Below are positions 1 to 6,690 of a stretch of DNA of 8,830 bases, piece by piece (within the stretch, counting starts at the first letter, position 1; every line of letters begins with the position of its first letter). The stretch is from contig CAYSPZ010000069.1 in assembly GCA_964433065.1 (NCBI GenBank), positions 1-8,830 on the forward strand, read 5' to 3'. This stretch comes from RGIG3009 sp964433065 (GTDB taxonomy: Bacteria > Bacillota > Clostridia > Oscillospirales > Acutalibacteraceae). The position numbers and the translations under genes were made by a program. Below the pieces are notes generated by a model that was given only the letters and a program-made list of their open reading frames with translations, was not told the DNA's origin and ran no database searches.

Positions 1-21
1 TCATAGCTAAAGCTTTATGGT

Positions 22-47
22 ACCACCAGCACAGCTGGTGGTTTTTT
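22..47 (+). terminator. Rho-independent terminator of an upstream rightward gene
   Basis: A perfect 9-bp stem (ACCACCAGC at 22-30, GCTGGTGGT at 34-42) with a 3-nt ACA loop is followed directly by six T residues at 42-47. The T tract lies on the + strand, so it should stop a rightward transcript entering from outside the window. The gene it serves is not visible. Bases 1-21 hold no recognisable coding signal. Confidence 0.85.
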
Positions 48-56
48 CCTACAATG

Positions 57-92
57 AAAGTGCCCGAAAGCCTAACGGTTTTCGGGCACTTT
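57..92. terminator. Hairpin terminator at the end of the leftward gpr-spoIIP operon
   Basis: A 13-bp perfect stem (57-69 with 80-92, AAAGTGCCCGAAA and its complement) extends by about three more pairs inside the loop (GCC/GGT, one G-U). The arms begin with AAA and end in TTT, so the hairpin is roughly symmetrical and may act in both directions. The T run after it is short on either strand. It lies between two converging transcripts and contains the stop codon of the last leftward gene, at 72-74. Its position best fits a terminator for the leftward spore operon. Confidence 0.7.
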
Positions 93-323
93 GTTGTCAC
101 CCCATACGAGCAGGTGCCATAACGCTTGTAACCGAGGAGGTAACCATTCGATCGGCAGGGCGGCGGTCATTGACGGAGGAGTATAGGTTTCGCCGTGCAG
201 GGCGCGACCGGTGACCGCGTCGGCTAAAAACAATCCCAACACGGCAAAGCATACGATCATGGTCAGTAAAAACGCACAGGCGCACAAGCGAAACGTGTCA
301 CGGCGCCGTTCTTTTCGGGTCAA
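72..323 (-). CDS. Small single-pass membrane protein of unknown function, downstream of spoIIP
   Basis: This encodes 83 residues that I do not recognise. A basic start (MTRKERRRDTFR) is followed by one hydrophobic segment at about residues 12-34, then a Pro- and Trp-containing tail of about 49 residues. This fits one membrane anchor with the basic end inside. The start codon is TTG. Its last two bases overlap the spoIIP stop as TTGA, and a strong GGGAGG ribosome site sits about 7 bases upstream inside spoIIP, which suggests coupled translation. The last codons (VPENR, stop) lie inside the terminator stem at 57-92. Sharing a transcript with gpr and spoIIP hints at a sporulation-time role, which is inference only. 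In Bacillus and many clostridia lepA follows spoIIP, but here it does not. Confidence 0.65.
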   Translation of the reverse strand: MTRKERRRDTFRLCACAFLLTMIVCFAVLGLFLADAVTGRALHGETYTPPSMTAALPIEWLPPRLQALWHLLVWGDNKVPENR

Positions 324-1405
324 TTGCTTCCCTCCCCACGCAGTACCTGCACCAATCCGTTACCGATGAGTTCGGCGGAATAGACCGCCTCTTCCAATGT
401 ATTGGCATCACTACCGACTTCAATGAGCAGTGACCCGTTGGTCAGTTGATGATTGTACCGCGCGTTGGCAAGGTTGAGCGGACGTATCAAGGTCGGATAG
501 TCGGTATGTAAACGTTGTTGCAGACGGACGGCAAAGGACAAATTTTCCTGCGTGTGGGTGTTGGGCGCGGTGTCGGTATTCATCATACCGACGATGATCA
601 TCACTTGCGCCGCTTTCTTCCCGTTGATAACGGCGGTCGGTTTGATCCGCGTGTTCTGATCGGGATATACCGCGTCGCGGTGCAGGTCAAGCACCACGCG
701 GATGGTGGGGTATTGTTTGAGATACGCTTGGATGGCAGTTTTCGCGTGGGAATACGCGCCGTTATACGGTTGGTCGTGTATGGCGGTATCGTGTATCACA
801 CCGATCCCCGCCATTTTCAGTTGTGCCGCCAACGCTTTGCCGACGGCAGTCATATTTTTTTCAGCGTCGGTGGTACGGGTGGCATCGCTGTTTTGATAGA
901 CACCGTCGTCGCGTTCCAGATAACATTCGGTAGTATGGGTATGCAGGATCAGCACCTGCGGTGCCGTTTCATCGTTTCGGAACGACAGCGCGGGTGTATG
1001 GTTGAGTGCCGCCGCGATATCCACCGTTTTTCCCGTGCGGTTGGTGATCGCGACCCCTTGTTCAAAGACGGTACCGACACTCATCTGTTTCGTGACGACC
1101 ACCCCGTCACCGTCGGTGGCGGCCTCGTCTTTCGGTACTGCCAACGGGATCGCCGTTTGCAGATACGCGCCGTCGGGCGGTAACACGGTTTCGGTTTCGA
1201 AGTCTACCGTCGGTGTATCGGCATAGGTAGGTTCGGTCCGTTCCACAACCCCGACACTGTTTTGCGGTTGACGCAGTCCTGCCGAGAGAAGTGCCGCGCG
1301 GCGACCCCAATCGATCCAGCGGTCGGGCGGTACGGCGGCGACACCCATGATGAGCGCGGTCAAGGTTGCCGTGACGATAAGGAAATTGAGTATGGCTTTT
1401 TTCAT
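320..1405 (-). CDS. spoIIP: Stage II sporulation protein P (SpoIIP), septal peptidoglycan hydrolase
   Basis: SpoIIP is the amidase/endopeptidase that cuts septal peptidoglycan with SpoIID and SpoIIM so the mother cell can engulf the forespore. It is anchored in the membrane with its enzyme domain outside. The 361-residue product has an N-terminal anchor at about 5-25 and a variable linker to about 145. The amidase domain carries HTHTTE at 155-160, DLHRD at 240-244 and a late SLLIEVG with Glu329, matching the family's conserved His and Glu positions. I chose ATG at 1405 because GGTGA lies 6 bases upstream and the protein then begins MKKAILNF, a normal signal-anchor. An in-frame GTG at 1417 would add four residues but has no ribosome site. 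It lies 39 bases after gpr, the order known from Bacillus, and probably shares its transcript. Confidence 0.93.
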   Translation of the reverse strand: MKKAILNFLIVTATLTALIMGVAAVPPDRWIDWGRRAALLSAGLRQPQNSVGVVERTEPTYADTPTVDFETETVLPPDGAYLQTAIPLAVPKDEAATDGDGVVVTKQMSVGTVFEQGVAITNRTGKTVDIAAALNHTPALSFRNDETAPQVLILHTHTTECYLERDDGVYQNSDATRTTDAEKNMTAVGKALAAQLKMAGIGVIHDTAIHDQPYNGAYSHAKTAIQAYLKQYPTIRVVLDLHRDAVYPDQNTRIKPTAVINGKKAAQVMIIVGMMNTDTAPNTHTQENLSFAVRLQQRLHTDYPTLIRPLNLANARYNHQLTNGSLLIEVGSDANTLEEAVYSAELIGNGLVQVLRGEGSN

Positions 1406-1444
1406 TCTGTTCACCACAGGCAGTATATGCGCCGATTGAGCGGA

Positions 1445-2308
1445 TTATACCGCCGCGGTGGTAAGTTGAAGCGGTGAATAGGATGGTTGTAAGGCGGCAT
1501 TGACGGTCATTGCCACCAGTTTGGCGGCGCGGGCGATCATCACGTCCACCTCGCGGGGGGTGACGGTCATCTGTCTGCCTTCGGGGGTGATGCGTTCGCC
1601 GCCGTCGGTGCCGGTGAGTTCGGTTGCCAAGGTGACGGCATCCACCACCGTCGGTACGCCGATACCGATGACCGGCACACCCAACGTATCGCGGTTGAGT
1701 GCCAAACGGTTGTTACCGACACCCGAGCCGGGCGAAATACCGGTATCAGACAGTTGCACGGTACATCCCAGCCGTGAGAGGGTACCTGCCGCCAACGCGT
1801 CGATGGCGATCACGGCGCACGGGCGGATACAGTTGCAGACCCCTTCGGTGAGTTCTTTACTTTCCATTCCCGTGTTGCCGAGTACACCCGTTGTGAGCAC
1901 CGCCACGGGGCGCAGGTCGTCGAGATCCATACTGCGCGCGTATTCTCCTTGAATGTGGCGGGTCGCCAACACCATTTCGGCAGCACAGGGACCGAGCGCG
2001 TCGGGTGTGATGGCGCGGTTGCCGAGTCCCACGACCAGCACCGTCCCCTCTTTCGGCAACAATGCCGCCAATTGGTTGCCGAGCACTTCGGCAAACGATT
2101 CGAGGTCTTGTTCGTTATCGGTGAGTGGCGGGAAAGAGGCGGTCAGGTATCGTCCCGCCGATCTGCCGAGCGCGGCGGCGGCAGATTCACCCAGCGTTAA
2201 GGTGTGTACTGTCAGTTCGCCGTACCGTTGTTCGCTTTGCACGGCATCATGCGGTAGTTTGGGGCAACGCAACACGGTTTCCAGCGCGAGATCGGTGCGG
2301 TATTGCAT
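1445..2308 (-). CDS. gpr: Germination protease GPR (peptidase family A25)
   Basis: GPR degrades the small acid-soluble proteins (SASPs) that coat spore DNA, supplying amino acids at germination. It is made as a zymogen in the forespore. The 287-residue product shows the family signatures in order: RTDLALE at 4-10 (the propeptide region), GLGN at 94-97, TPDALGP at 101-107, LGNTGMES at 143-150, IDAL at 169-172, SDTGISPGSGVGN at 187-199 and GVPTVVDA at 217-224. Asp103 and Asp170 are 67 apart, close to the spacing of the two essential Asp residues reported for the Bacillus megaterium enzyme. The usual Arg after DALA(A/S) is Gly here. The protein is shorter than the Bacillus enzyme (about 370), mostly by loss of peripheral parts. 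AAAGGGAGG lies 8 bases before the ATG. It is the first gene of the operon with spoIIP. Confidence 0.95.
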   Translation of the reverse strand: MQYRTDLALETVLRCPKLPHDAVQSEQRYGELTVHTLTLGESAAAALGRSAGRYLTASFPPLTDNEQDLESFAEVLGNQLAALLPKEGTVLVVGLGNRAITPDALGPCAAEMVLATRHIQGEYARSMDLDDLRPVAVLTTGVLGNTGMESKELTEGVCNCIRPCAVIAIDALAAGTLSRLGCTVQLSDTGISPGSGVGNNRLALNRDTLGVPVIGIGVPTVVDAVTLATELTGTDGGERITPEGRQMTVTPREVDVMIARAAKLVAMTVNAALQPSYSPLQLTTAAV

Positions 2309-2339
2309 ACGGGTTCCTCCCTTTCGACAGTATGTAGAT

Positions 2340-2368
2340 TAGTATAAAAATAAATTTTTCGAATATTC
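2340..2368 (-). promoter_or_regulatory. Candidate sigma-G (forespore) promoter of gpr-spoIIP
   Basis: Read on the minus strand, GAATA (2368-2364) is followed after exactly 17 bases by TATACTA (2346-2340). The Bacillus forespore consensus is roughly GNATR, then 17-18 bases, then CATNHTA. Only the first base of the -10 differs. Transcription would begin near 2333, leaving a leader of about 25 bases that contains the gpr ribosome site. In Bacillus subtilis gpr is transcribed by sigma-F and sigma-G, so the site fits the gene. The region is AT-rich, which raises the chance of a coincidental match. Confidence 0.6.
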
Positions 2369-2379
2369 CAAAAAAAGTA

Positions 2380-2411
2380 TTGATTTTCAAGAAAATTCGT
2401 GTTATTATAAT
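2380..2411 (+). promoter_or_regulatory. Housekeeping promoter of rpsT
   Basis: TTGATT at 2380-2385 is followed after 17 bases by TATTAT at 2403-2408. A perfect TATAAT overlaps at 2406-2411, at a longer spacing of 20 from the same -35. Either arrangement starts transcription near 2415-2420, about 40 bases before the rpsT ATG. No attenuator or other structured leader is visible in this short interval. Confidence 0.65.
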
Positions 2412-2455
2412 CCGTGCGTGATTTAGAAGTATTCTTTTTTTGAGGAGGTGTGACC

Positions 2456-2710
2456 ATGCCCAACATTAAATCCGCAAAAAAACGTGTCAAGGTGATCGCC
2501 ACCAAAACTGCGTATAACAAAGCCAACCGCTCCGCGCTCAAGACGGAGATCAAAAAGGCGAACGCCGCTATTGAGGCCGGTGCAGAAGACAAGGAACTGC
2601 TTGTGAAGTCTGCCGTCCAAAAGATTGACAAGGCCGTTGCCAAGGGTCTCCTGCACAAAAATACCGCTGCAAGGAAAAAGTCCGCCCTCGTCAAAAAAGC
2701 GAACGCATAA
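2456..2710 (+). CDS. rpsT: 30S ribosomal protein S20
   Basis: S20 binds 16S rRNA early in small-subunit assembly. The 84-residue protein has the family start MPNIKSAKKRV, a highly basic helical composition rich in Lys and Ala, and the typical late motif LHKNTAARKKS at 66-76. Length is normal for the family. ATG at 2456 is chosen over the in-frame GTG at 2450 because GAGGAGG at 2443-2449 lies 6-7 bases upstream and the product then matches the conserved N terminus. It is a single-gene unit: its own promoter on the left, a strong terminator 13 bases after the stop. Divergence from gpr-spoIIP is a conserved Firmicutes arrangement. Confidence 0.97.
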   Translation: MPNIKSAKKRVKVIATKTAYNKANRSALKTEIKKANAAIEAGAEDKELLVKSAVQKIDKAVAKGLLHKNTAARKKSALVKKANA

Positions 2711-2723
2711 ATATGGCTTTTCT

Positions 2724-2760
2724 AAACACTCTGTTGTGATCACAACAGAGTGTTTTTCTT
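2724..2760. terminator. Palindromic terminator between rpsT and the ydbS-ydbT operon
   Basis: A perfect 32-base palindrome (arms 2724-2739 and 2740-2755, starting AAACACTCTGTTGTGA) is followed on the + strand by a T-rich tract (TTTTTCTTTT from about 2753), a strong terminator for rpsT. Read leftward the flank is TTTAGAAAA, a weaker tail, so leftward termination is less certain. The stop codon of the leftward gene (2740-2742) sits at the centre of the palindrome. Confidence 0.9.
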
Positions 2761-4095
2761 TTGCCATTCTTCATAGGAGATCCCTTTGACACGATGTTGA
2801 CGGTGTTTTTCGCCGAAACACCGTAATCGCACCGTACACAAACCGCGATACCGTTGCCACGGGCTGCGCAGAACGGTCAGGCAATCCACCGCGCGGTTTA
2901 GGATGGTGACACGGTGTAATGCCAGTCCGCGCGGATAGCAGAGCAAGGTGACCGTGTCGGAACGGTCGTATCCTGCCTGCGTGCCGCCGAGGATGCGTAC
3001 CAGCAACCACCACGCGCAGAGAAAAACACCGAACAAGGAAAGCGGTCGCCACCACAGACCGTACAGAACGGTGACGCACCACAAGCCGAGTACCAACAAG
3101 GGGATCCCGACGTATGACAACAGCGCTGAGCAGGGGATCAGGCGGCAGAGGTCGTCGGAAAACGCGGGTAACAATCGCTCACGTTCGCGATATAACGTGT
3201 CGCGGTCTGCCGCCGCAACCAACACGGGACGCGCACCGACATCCCGTCCGTATCCTGCCGCCGTCACGACGGCGGTATACACTTGTAATATCCGCATTGT
3301 CAGTGTTTGGCGCACCTCAAATGCCATCACTTTATCGCAATCGATACGGATATCGCGACGGGTGAACCAACCCGATCGCAAACACAAGTGATCGTCGGTA
3401 CGGGCGGCGGAAAATCCGACATACCGTAAGAAGGTGCGTATCGCCGAAAACACCCATCCTGCCAACAGGAGTATCCCTGCCGTGCGTAACAGCGACGGCA
3501 GACCCGTCCATAACCGATTACCGCTCGTATCGGTCACCGTTTGGGTGATAAAATCGCGCAGTGACGTTGCCATCTGACGGAGAAGCGGCGATACGCTCAA
3601 CAGTCCGACCGCCGCATTGGAACCCGAAAGCGCGAAAATGACGGTACGGATCAAGGAACCGCGGGGACGTAAAGCGGTCGTTTCGGTCACGAATAAGCGG
3701 GCGGCATGTGTTGCGCTGAGATATAAGACCACGTCTGCACGACGACGCAGACCGGTGGTACTGATACGAACGCGTCTGCCGTGCAATACCCATAAAAGCG
3801 GTGTACATTCCACCTCTACCGAAGCGGCATTTTCGGCGCACAGGTGGACGGTATGGCGGATCCATACACCTTGTTGTACCTCAACGCTGTGAAAGCGTCC
3901 GTCCTGCGATTCCCGTAACCGATAGCGGCAACGATAAAAGCGCACGAGCGCGTAGGCGAACAGTACCGCGATGGGGATCCATTCGCGCAAGGTCGGCGGT
4001 CGTCCCGTGAGCAACCGCCACAGCGGCAACACCCACAACCACCAAAAGCGGGTGATCCCATATACCGCGTATGCGCCGTGCGGTCGACAGGTCAT
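2740..4095 (-). CDS. ydbT: YdbT-like membrane protein with three bacterial PH (bPH2/DUF304) domains
   Basis: This 451-residue membrane protein resembles Bacillus YdbT, which pairs with YdbS; the biochemical role is not established. Hydrophobic segments lie at about 16-30, 38-55, 147-175, 203-225, 325-345 and 350-370, in three pairs. Each pair precedes a PH-like block at about 66-140, 230-305 and 375-440. The middle block is the clearest, with LRSGWFTRRDIRI at 239-251 and the VRQTLTMRILQVYTAVVTAAG-type stretch at 261-281. ATG at 4095 is preceded by AAGGGAG at 8 bases. A second ATG at 4101 overlaps the ydbS stop as ATGA but is only 2 bases from that site, so it is less likely. The last residues (NTLL, stop) are encoded inside the terminator palindrome. 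It forms a tight pair with the gene at 4098-4499. Confidence 0.85.
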   Translation of the reverse strand: MTCRPHGAYAVYGITRFWWLWVLPLWRLLTGRPPTLREWIPIAVLFAYALVRFYRCRYRLRESQDGRFHSVEVQQGVWIRHTVHLCAENAASVEVECTPLLWVLHGRRVRISTTGLRRRADVVLYLSATHAARLFVTETTALRPRGSLIRTVIFALSGSNAAVGLLSVSPLLRQMATSLRDFITQTVTDTSGNRLWTGLPSLLRTAGILLLAGWVFSAIRTFLRYVGFSAARTDDHLCLRSGWFTRRDIRIDCDKVMAFEVRQTLTMRILQVYTAVVTAAGYGRDVGARPVLVAAADRDTLYRERERLLPAFSDDLCRLIPCSALLSYVGIPLLVLGLWCVTVLYGLWWRPLSLFGVFLCAWWLLVRILGGTQAGYDRSDTVTLLCYPRGLALHRVTILNRAVDCLTVLRSPWQRYRGLCTVRLRCFGEKHRQHRVKGISYEEWQKKNTLL

Positions 4096-4097
4096 GA

Positions 4098-4499
4098 TCA
4101 TTTCTCCCTTTGTTGCAATTGATCGATAAGAGCGGCGGCGGTTTGCGCCGACAAAAACGGTAAACATACGTTACCGCCCGCAAACCGCAATATCACCATA
4201 CTGCCGTCAAACAACCTGCCGAGCGGCGGTGTCCATTGTTCGATCGAGCGGATCGCCGATAGCGGCACGACCGTTTCGCAGGTCCAAAAGATGCCGTAGT
4301 GTAGGTGGATCGTCGTTTCGGTCACCGTTGTGCGAAAGCGTCGACGTGTATACGATGCGAGTTGCCACATTGCCGCACCGAACGCGACACCGAACGTGAT
4401 CGCCGCCCAATGCGGAATCACCATTGCGATGATTACCGCGATCGCGATGCTCGTCGCTCGTATAAACCAAACGGCGCGGTGTCCAATGGTAAAGGTCAT
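4098..4499 (-). CDS. ydbS: YdbS-like membrane protein with one bPH2 (DUF304) domain
   Basis: The protein has 133 residues. Two closely spaced hydrophobic segments at about 9-28 and 31-48 are followed by a cytoplasmic bPH2 domain. That domain shows the pattern of the family: IHLHYGIFWTCETVVPLSAI at 64-83, then a PLGRLFDGSMVILRFAGG-type segment at 92-109 and a closing LPFLSAQTAAALIDQL at 113-128. The Bacillus YdbS protein is slightly longer (about 159). GGGAGA lies 6 bases before the ATG. The stop is 2 bases from, or overlaps, the ydbT start, so the two are co-translated and the products probably act together in the membrane. No partner or ligand can be read from the sequence. Confidence 0.82.
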   Translation of the reverse strand: MTFTIGHRAVWFIRATSIAIAVIIAMVIPHWAAITFGVAFGAAMWQLASYTRRRFRTTVTETTIHLHYGIFWTCETVVPLSAIRSIEQWTPPLGRLFDGSMVILRFAGGNVCLPFLSAQTAAALIDQLQQREK

Positions 4500-4520
4500 A
4501 ACGCATCTCCCGATTTCTTT

Positions 4521-4529
4521 TGGTATATT
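4521..4529 (+). promoter_or_regulatory. Possible extended -10 promoter of the rnf operon
   Basis: TGGTATATT matches an extended -10 (TGN plus TATAAT with one change). No good -35 lies 17 bases upstream. It sits in the 74-base gap between the divergent ydbS and rnfC genes and would give a leader of roughly 38 bases. No sigma-G/F-like pair or operator was seen here. A leftward promoter for ydbS must also lie in this gap, but I cannot point to a convincing one. Confidence 0.35.
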
Positions 4530-4573
4530 TATTCCCTTTTTTCCAAAAACTATTTGCGAAATGAGGGATCACG

Positions 4574-5833
4574 ATGAAAAAAGCCTTTCGCGGCGGTGTC
4601 ACGGACGCGGTCTTGTTTCAAAAGAAACACGACGGCGCACAGGTCGGGTTTCGGCAGGTCACACCCGACACGCTCTTTTTGCCGCTTCGTTATCGGGATC
4701 GTGCTTTGATACCGTGCGTTGCGATCGGGGATACCGTGCAGATCGGGCAGCCGGTAATACGCGATCCGCAAACGTATCTGCCGCCGTTTCACAGCGGTGT
4801 ATCGGGGACGGTAAGCGGTGTGGGTATTCTGCATCCGTCCGCCAATGGCGGTGTGGTACCGACACTTGTCATTGAAAATGATCACAAGCAAACGGCATAC
4901 CCGTTTCTGCCGCCGCTTTCAGAGACGTGTTCCCCTGAACAGATCGTACAACGTATGTACGACGGGGGGCTTATCGGGATGGGCGGCGGTGGGTTTCCCA
5001 CTCATTTGAAATACCGCGACGTGCGCGCCGAGTGGTTGCTCATCAACGGATGCGAGTGCGAACCGTATTTGTGCGGTGACGTGCGTTTGTGCGTCGAGGC
5101 GGCATCGCAGATCGCCGTCGGTGCGCGATGGTTTGCCAAAGCGGTCGGTGTAGCACACGAACATATCCGTTTGTGTGTGGAATCCGAAACGGCGCAGAAC
5201 GCGTTACGGGAAACGGGGCTGCCCGTTTGCCGATTACCCAAACGGTATCCACAGGGTGCCGAACGGCAATTGATACACAGTGTATTGTCGATAGCATTAC
5301 CCGACGGTGTATTCCCCATTGAACGCGGGATCGTGGTATCCAATATCGCAACCGCCGCCGCGATGGCAGATGCGGCAAACGGGTTACCGCTTACCCATCG
5401 GTCGGTGACCGTATCGGGGGTCATCGAATCGCCTGTCAATCTCTCAGTACCGATCGGGACACCGTTTGCGGATCTGTTAAAAATGGTTTCTCTGCCGAGC
5501 GGTCGGTGGCGGTATGTCGCGGGGGGACCGATGACGGGGCGGCGGTTGACCTCGCTTTTGGCGGGGTTGCCGAAAACGTGCGGCGGATTGACGGTATTGC
5601 CGCCGCGTTCGTTTCGGGAAATACCGTGTATTCGGTGTGGTGCGTGTGTGCGGGTGTGTCCGTCTTCGTTATTGCCGTTTGCGATCGATCGTGCCGCGTT
5701 GTCGGGAGATAAAAAGCGGTGCGCCGCGTTACGGGCGGCGGCATGTATTCGGTGCGGGTGTTGTTCGTTCGTCTGTCCCGCGCATCGACGGTTGGCGGCG
5801 CGCATCGGTGCCGTACGAGGAGGGGGATCGTGA
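4574..5833 (+). CDS. rnfC: RnfC, NADH- and FMN-binding iron-sulfur subunit of an Rnf-type complex
   Basis: In canonical Rnf complexes RnfC is the cytoplasmic peripheral subunit that exchanges electrons with NAD(H). The product has 419 residues, near the family's usual length. It shows the nucleotide/FMN domain with GMGGGGFPTHLK at 135-146 (most homologues have A or G at the fifth position), NGCECEP at 158-164 and RYPQGAERQLI at 224-234. A GGPMTG motif lies at 317-322. Two intact 4Fe-4S sites follow: Cys352/355/358/362 (CIRCGACVRVCP) and Cys391/394/397/401 (CIRCGCCSFVCP). There is no long C-terminal extension. GAGGG lies 6 bases before the ATG. It is the first gene of the rnfC-D-G-E/A operon and its stop overlaps the rnfD start by one base (TGATG). 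Confidence 0.95.
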   Translation: MKKAFRGGVTDAVLFQKKHDGAQVGFRQVTPDTLFLPLRYRDRALIPCVAIGDTVQIGQPVIRDPQTYLPPFHSGVSGTVSGVGILHPSANGGVVPTLVIENDHKQTAYPFLPPLSETCSPEQIVQRMYDGGLIGMGGGGFPTHLKYRDVRAEWLLINGCECEPYLCGDVRLCVEAASQIAVGARWFAKAVGVAHEHIRLCVESETAQNALRETGLPVCRLPKRYPQGAERQLIHSVLSIALPDGVFPIERGIVVSNIATAAAMADAANGLPLTHRSVTVSGVIESPVNLSVPIGTPFADLLKMVSLPSGRWRYVAGGPMTGRRLTSLLAGLPKTCGGLTVLPPRSFREIPCIRCGACVRVCPSSLLPFAIDRAALSGDKKRCAALRAAACIRCGCCSFVCPAHRRLAARIGAVRGGGS

Positions 5834-6690
5834 TGCGAATTGAACGTATTCCCGCGCCGCATCTGTGCCGTACCCGAACAGCCGACGCGGTTATGGGGGA
5901 CGTGTGTATTGCCTTATTGCCGTGCGTCGTTTCGGCGATCTGGTTTTTCGGATGGGCGGCGGCGGAGCGGTTGTTCATAGCGGCGGTTTCATCGTTAACT
6001 GCCGCGCGGTTGACCGCGAGGACCGCGCCCGATGTTGCGGCGCTTGTGACGGGTCTCATCTTGTGTTTGTCCTGTCCCGTGGGCATTCCGCTTTGGTTAT
6101 TGATTGGCGGTTGTTTTTTTGCCGTTTGCGTGATACGGGACGGGTTCGGCGGTATCGGGTGCAATCTGTTCAATCCCGCGATGGCGGCGAGAGGACTTTT
6201 GTTACTCGGATTTCCGATGTGGATGAACGGGTATTCGACGGACGGAGTGGCATCAGCCACACCGCTCGTTGACCGTCAAGCGTCGTTGTGGTCGTTGTGC
6301 GTCGGACGGGTGGACGGTTCGATGGGCGAAACGTCGGTTTGGATGATCGTGATCGGGTTTGTGTGGTTGTGTGTGAGGCGGGTAATATCGGTGCGTATTC
6401 CGCTTTTATCGTTGCTTTCGTTTGTTGCGGTGATCGGGATAGCGGGTGAACCGATGCTGTATCATCTGTTGTCGGGCGGATTATTATTCGGCGCGGTGTT
6501 CGTATTCACCGATTACACGACCAAGCCGATCACCCGCGGCGGTGAGATGATCTTCGCGGTGGGAGTCGGTGTTCTGACCGCGTTGATGCGTGTATTCGGC
6601 GTGTATCCGGAAGGGGTTTGTTTCGCGGTGTTGTGTATGAATCTCGTATCACCGCTATTGGAAAAAGGAAAAGAAGGGGTAACCGTATGA
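5833..6690 (+). CDS. rnfD: RnfD, flavinylated membrane subunit of the Rnf-type complex
   Basis: RnfD is an integral membrane subunit carrying covalently bound FMN. The 285-residue product is somewhat short for the family. It has many hydrophobic segments, about 8-10 by eye. Family motifs are visible: GCNLFNPAM at 109-117, the flavin site DGVASATPL at 137-145 with Thr143 as the expected FMN-linked residue, FTDYTTKPIT at 225-234, and PEGVCFAVLCMN at 259-270 near the end. The position three before the Thr, often Ser or Thr in flavinylation sites, is Ala here with Ser next to it. ATG at 5833 is preferred; an in-frame GTG at 5830 is possible because AGGAGG at 5818-5823 suits either. The stop overlaps the rnfG start by four bases (ATGA). 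Confidence 0.93.
   Translation: MRIERIPAPHLCRTRTADAVMGDVCIALLPCVVSAIWFFGWAAAERLFIAAVSSLTAARLTARTAPDVAALVTGLILCLSCPVGIPLWLLIGGCFFAVCVIRDGFGGIGCNLFNPAMAARGLLLLGFPMWMNGYSTDGVASATPLVDRQASLWSLCVGRVDGSMGETSVWMIVIGFVWLCVRRVISVRIPLLSLLSFVAVIGIAGEPMLYHLLSGGLLFGAVFVFTDYTTKPITRGGEMIFAVGVGVLTALMRVFGVYPEGVCFAVLCMNLVSPLLEKGKEGVTV

Noticed and set aside
8..17. TAAAGCTTTA palindrome near the left edge
   Set aside because: It is only 10 bases and AT-rich, with no T tract or paired operator context, so it is likely chance.
515..1183. 222-codon rightward open frame inside spoIIP
   Set aside because: It is antisense to the SpoIIP amidase domain, has no ribosome site, and shows no recognisable fold.
1406..1417. 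GTG start for SpoIIP at 1417
   Set aside because: No ribosome site lies upstream of it, whereas the ATG at 1405 has GGTGA at 6 bases and gives a normal signal-anchor start.
2412..2455. Riboswitch or ribosomal-protein autoregulatory leader before rpsT
   Set aside because: The leader is only about 40 bases and shows no stable hairpin apart from the ribosome binding site.
5002..5862. Long open frame on the minus strand across rnfC (286 codons)
   Set aside because: It lies opposite a complete, motif-rich rnfC, has no ribosome site, and its product is an Arg/Thr/Pro/His-rich composition typical of an antisense frame in GC-rich coding DNA.
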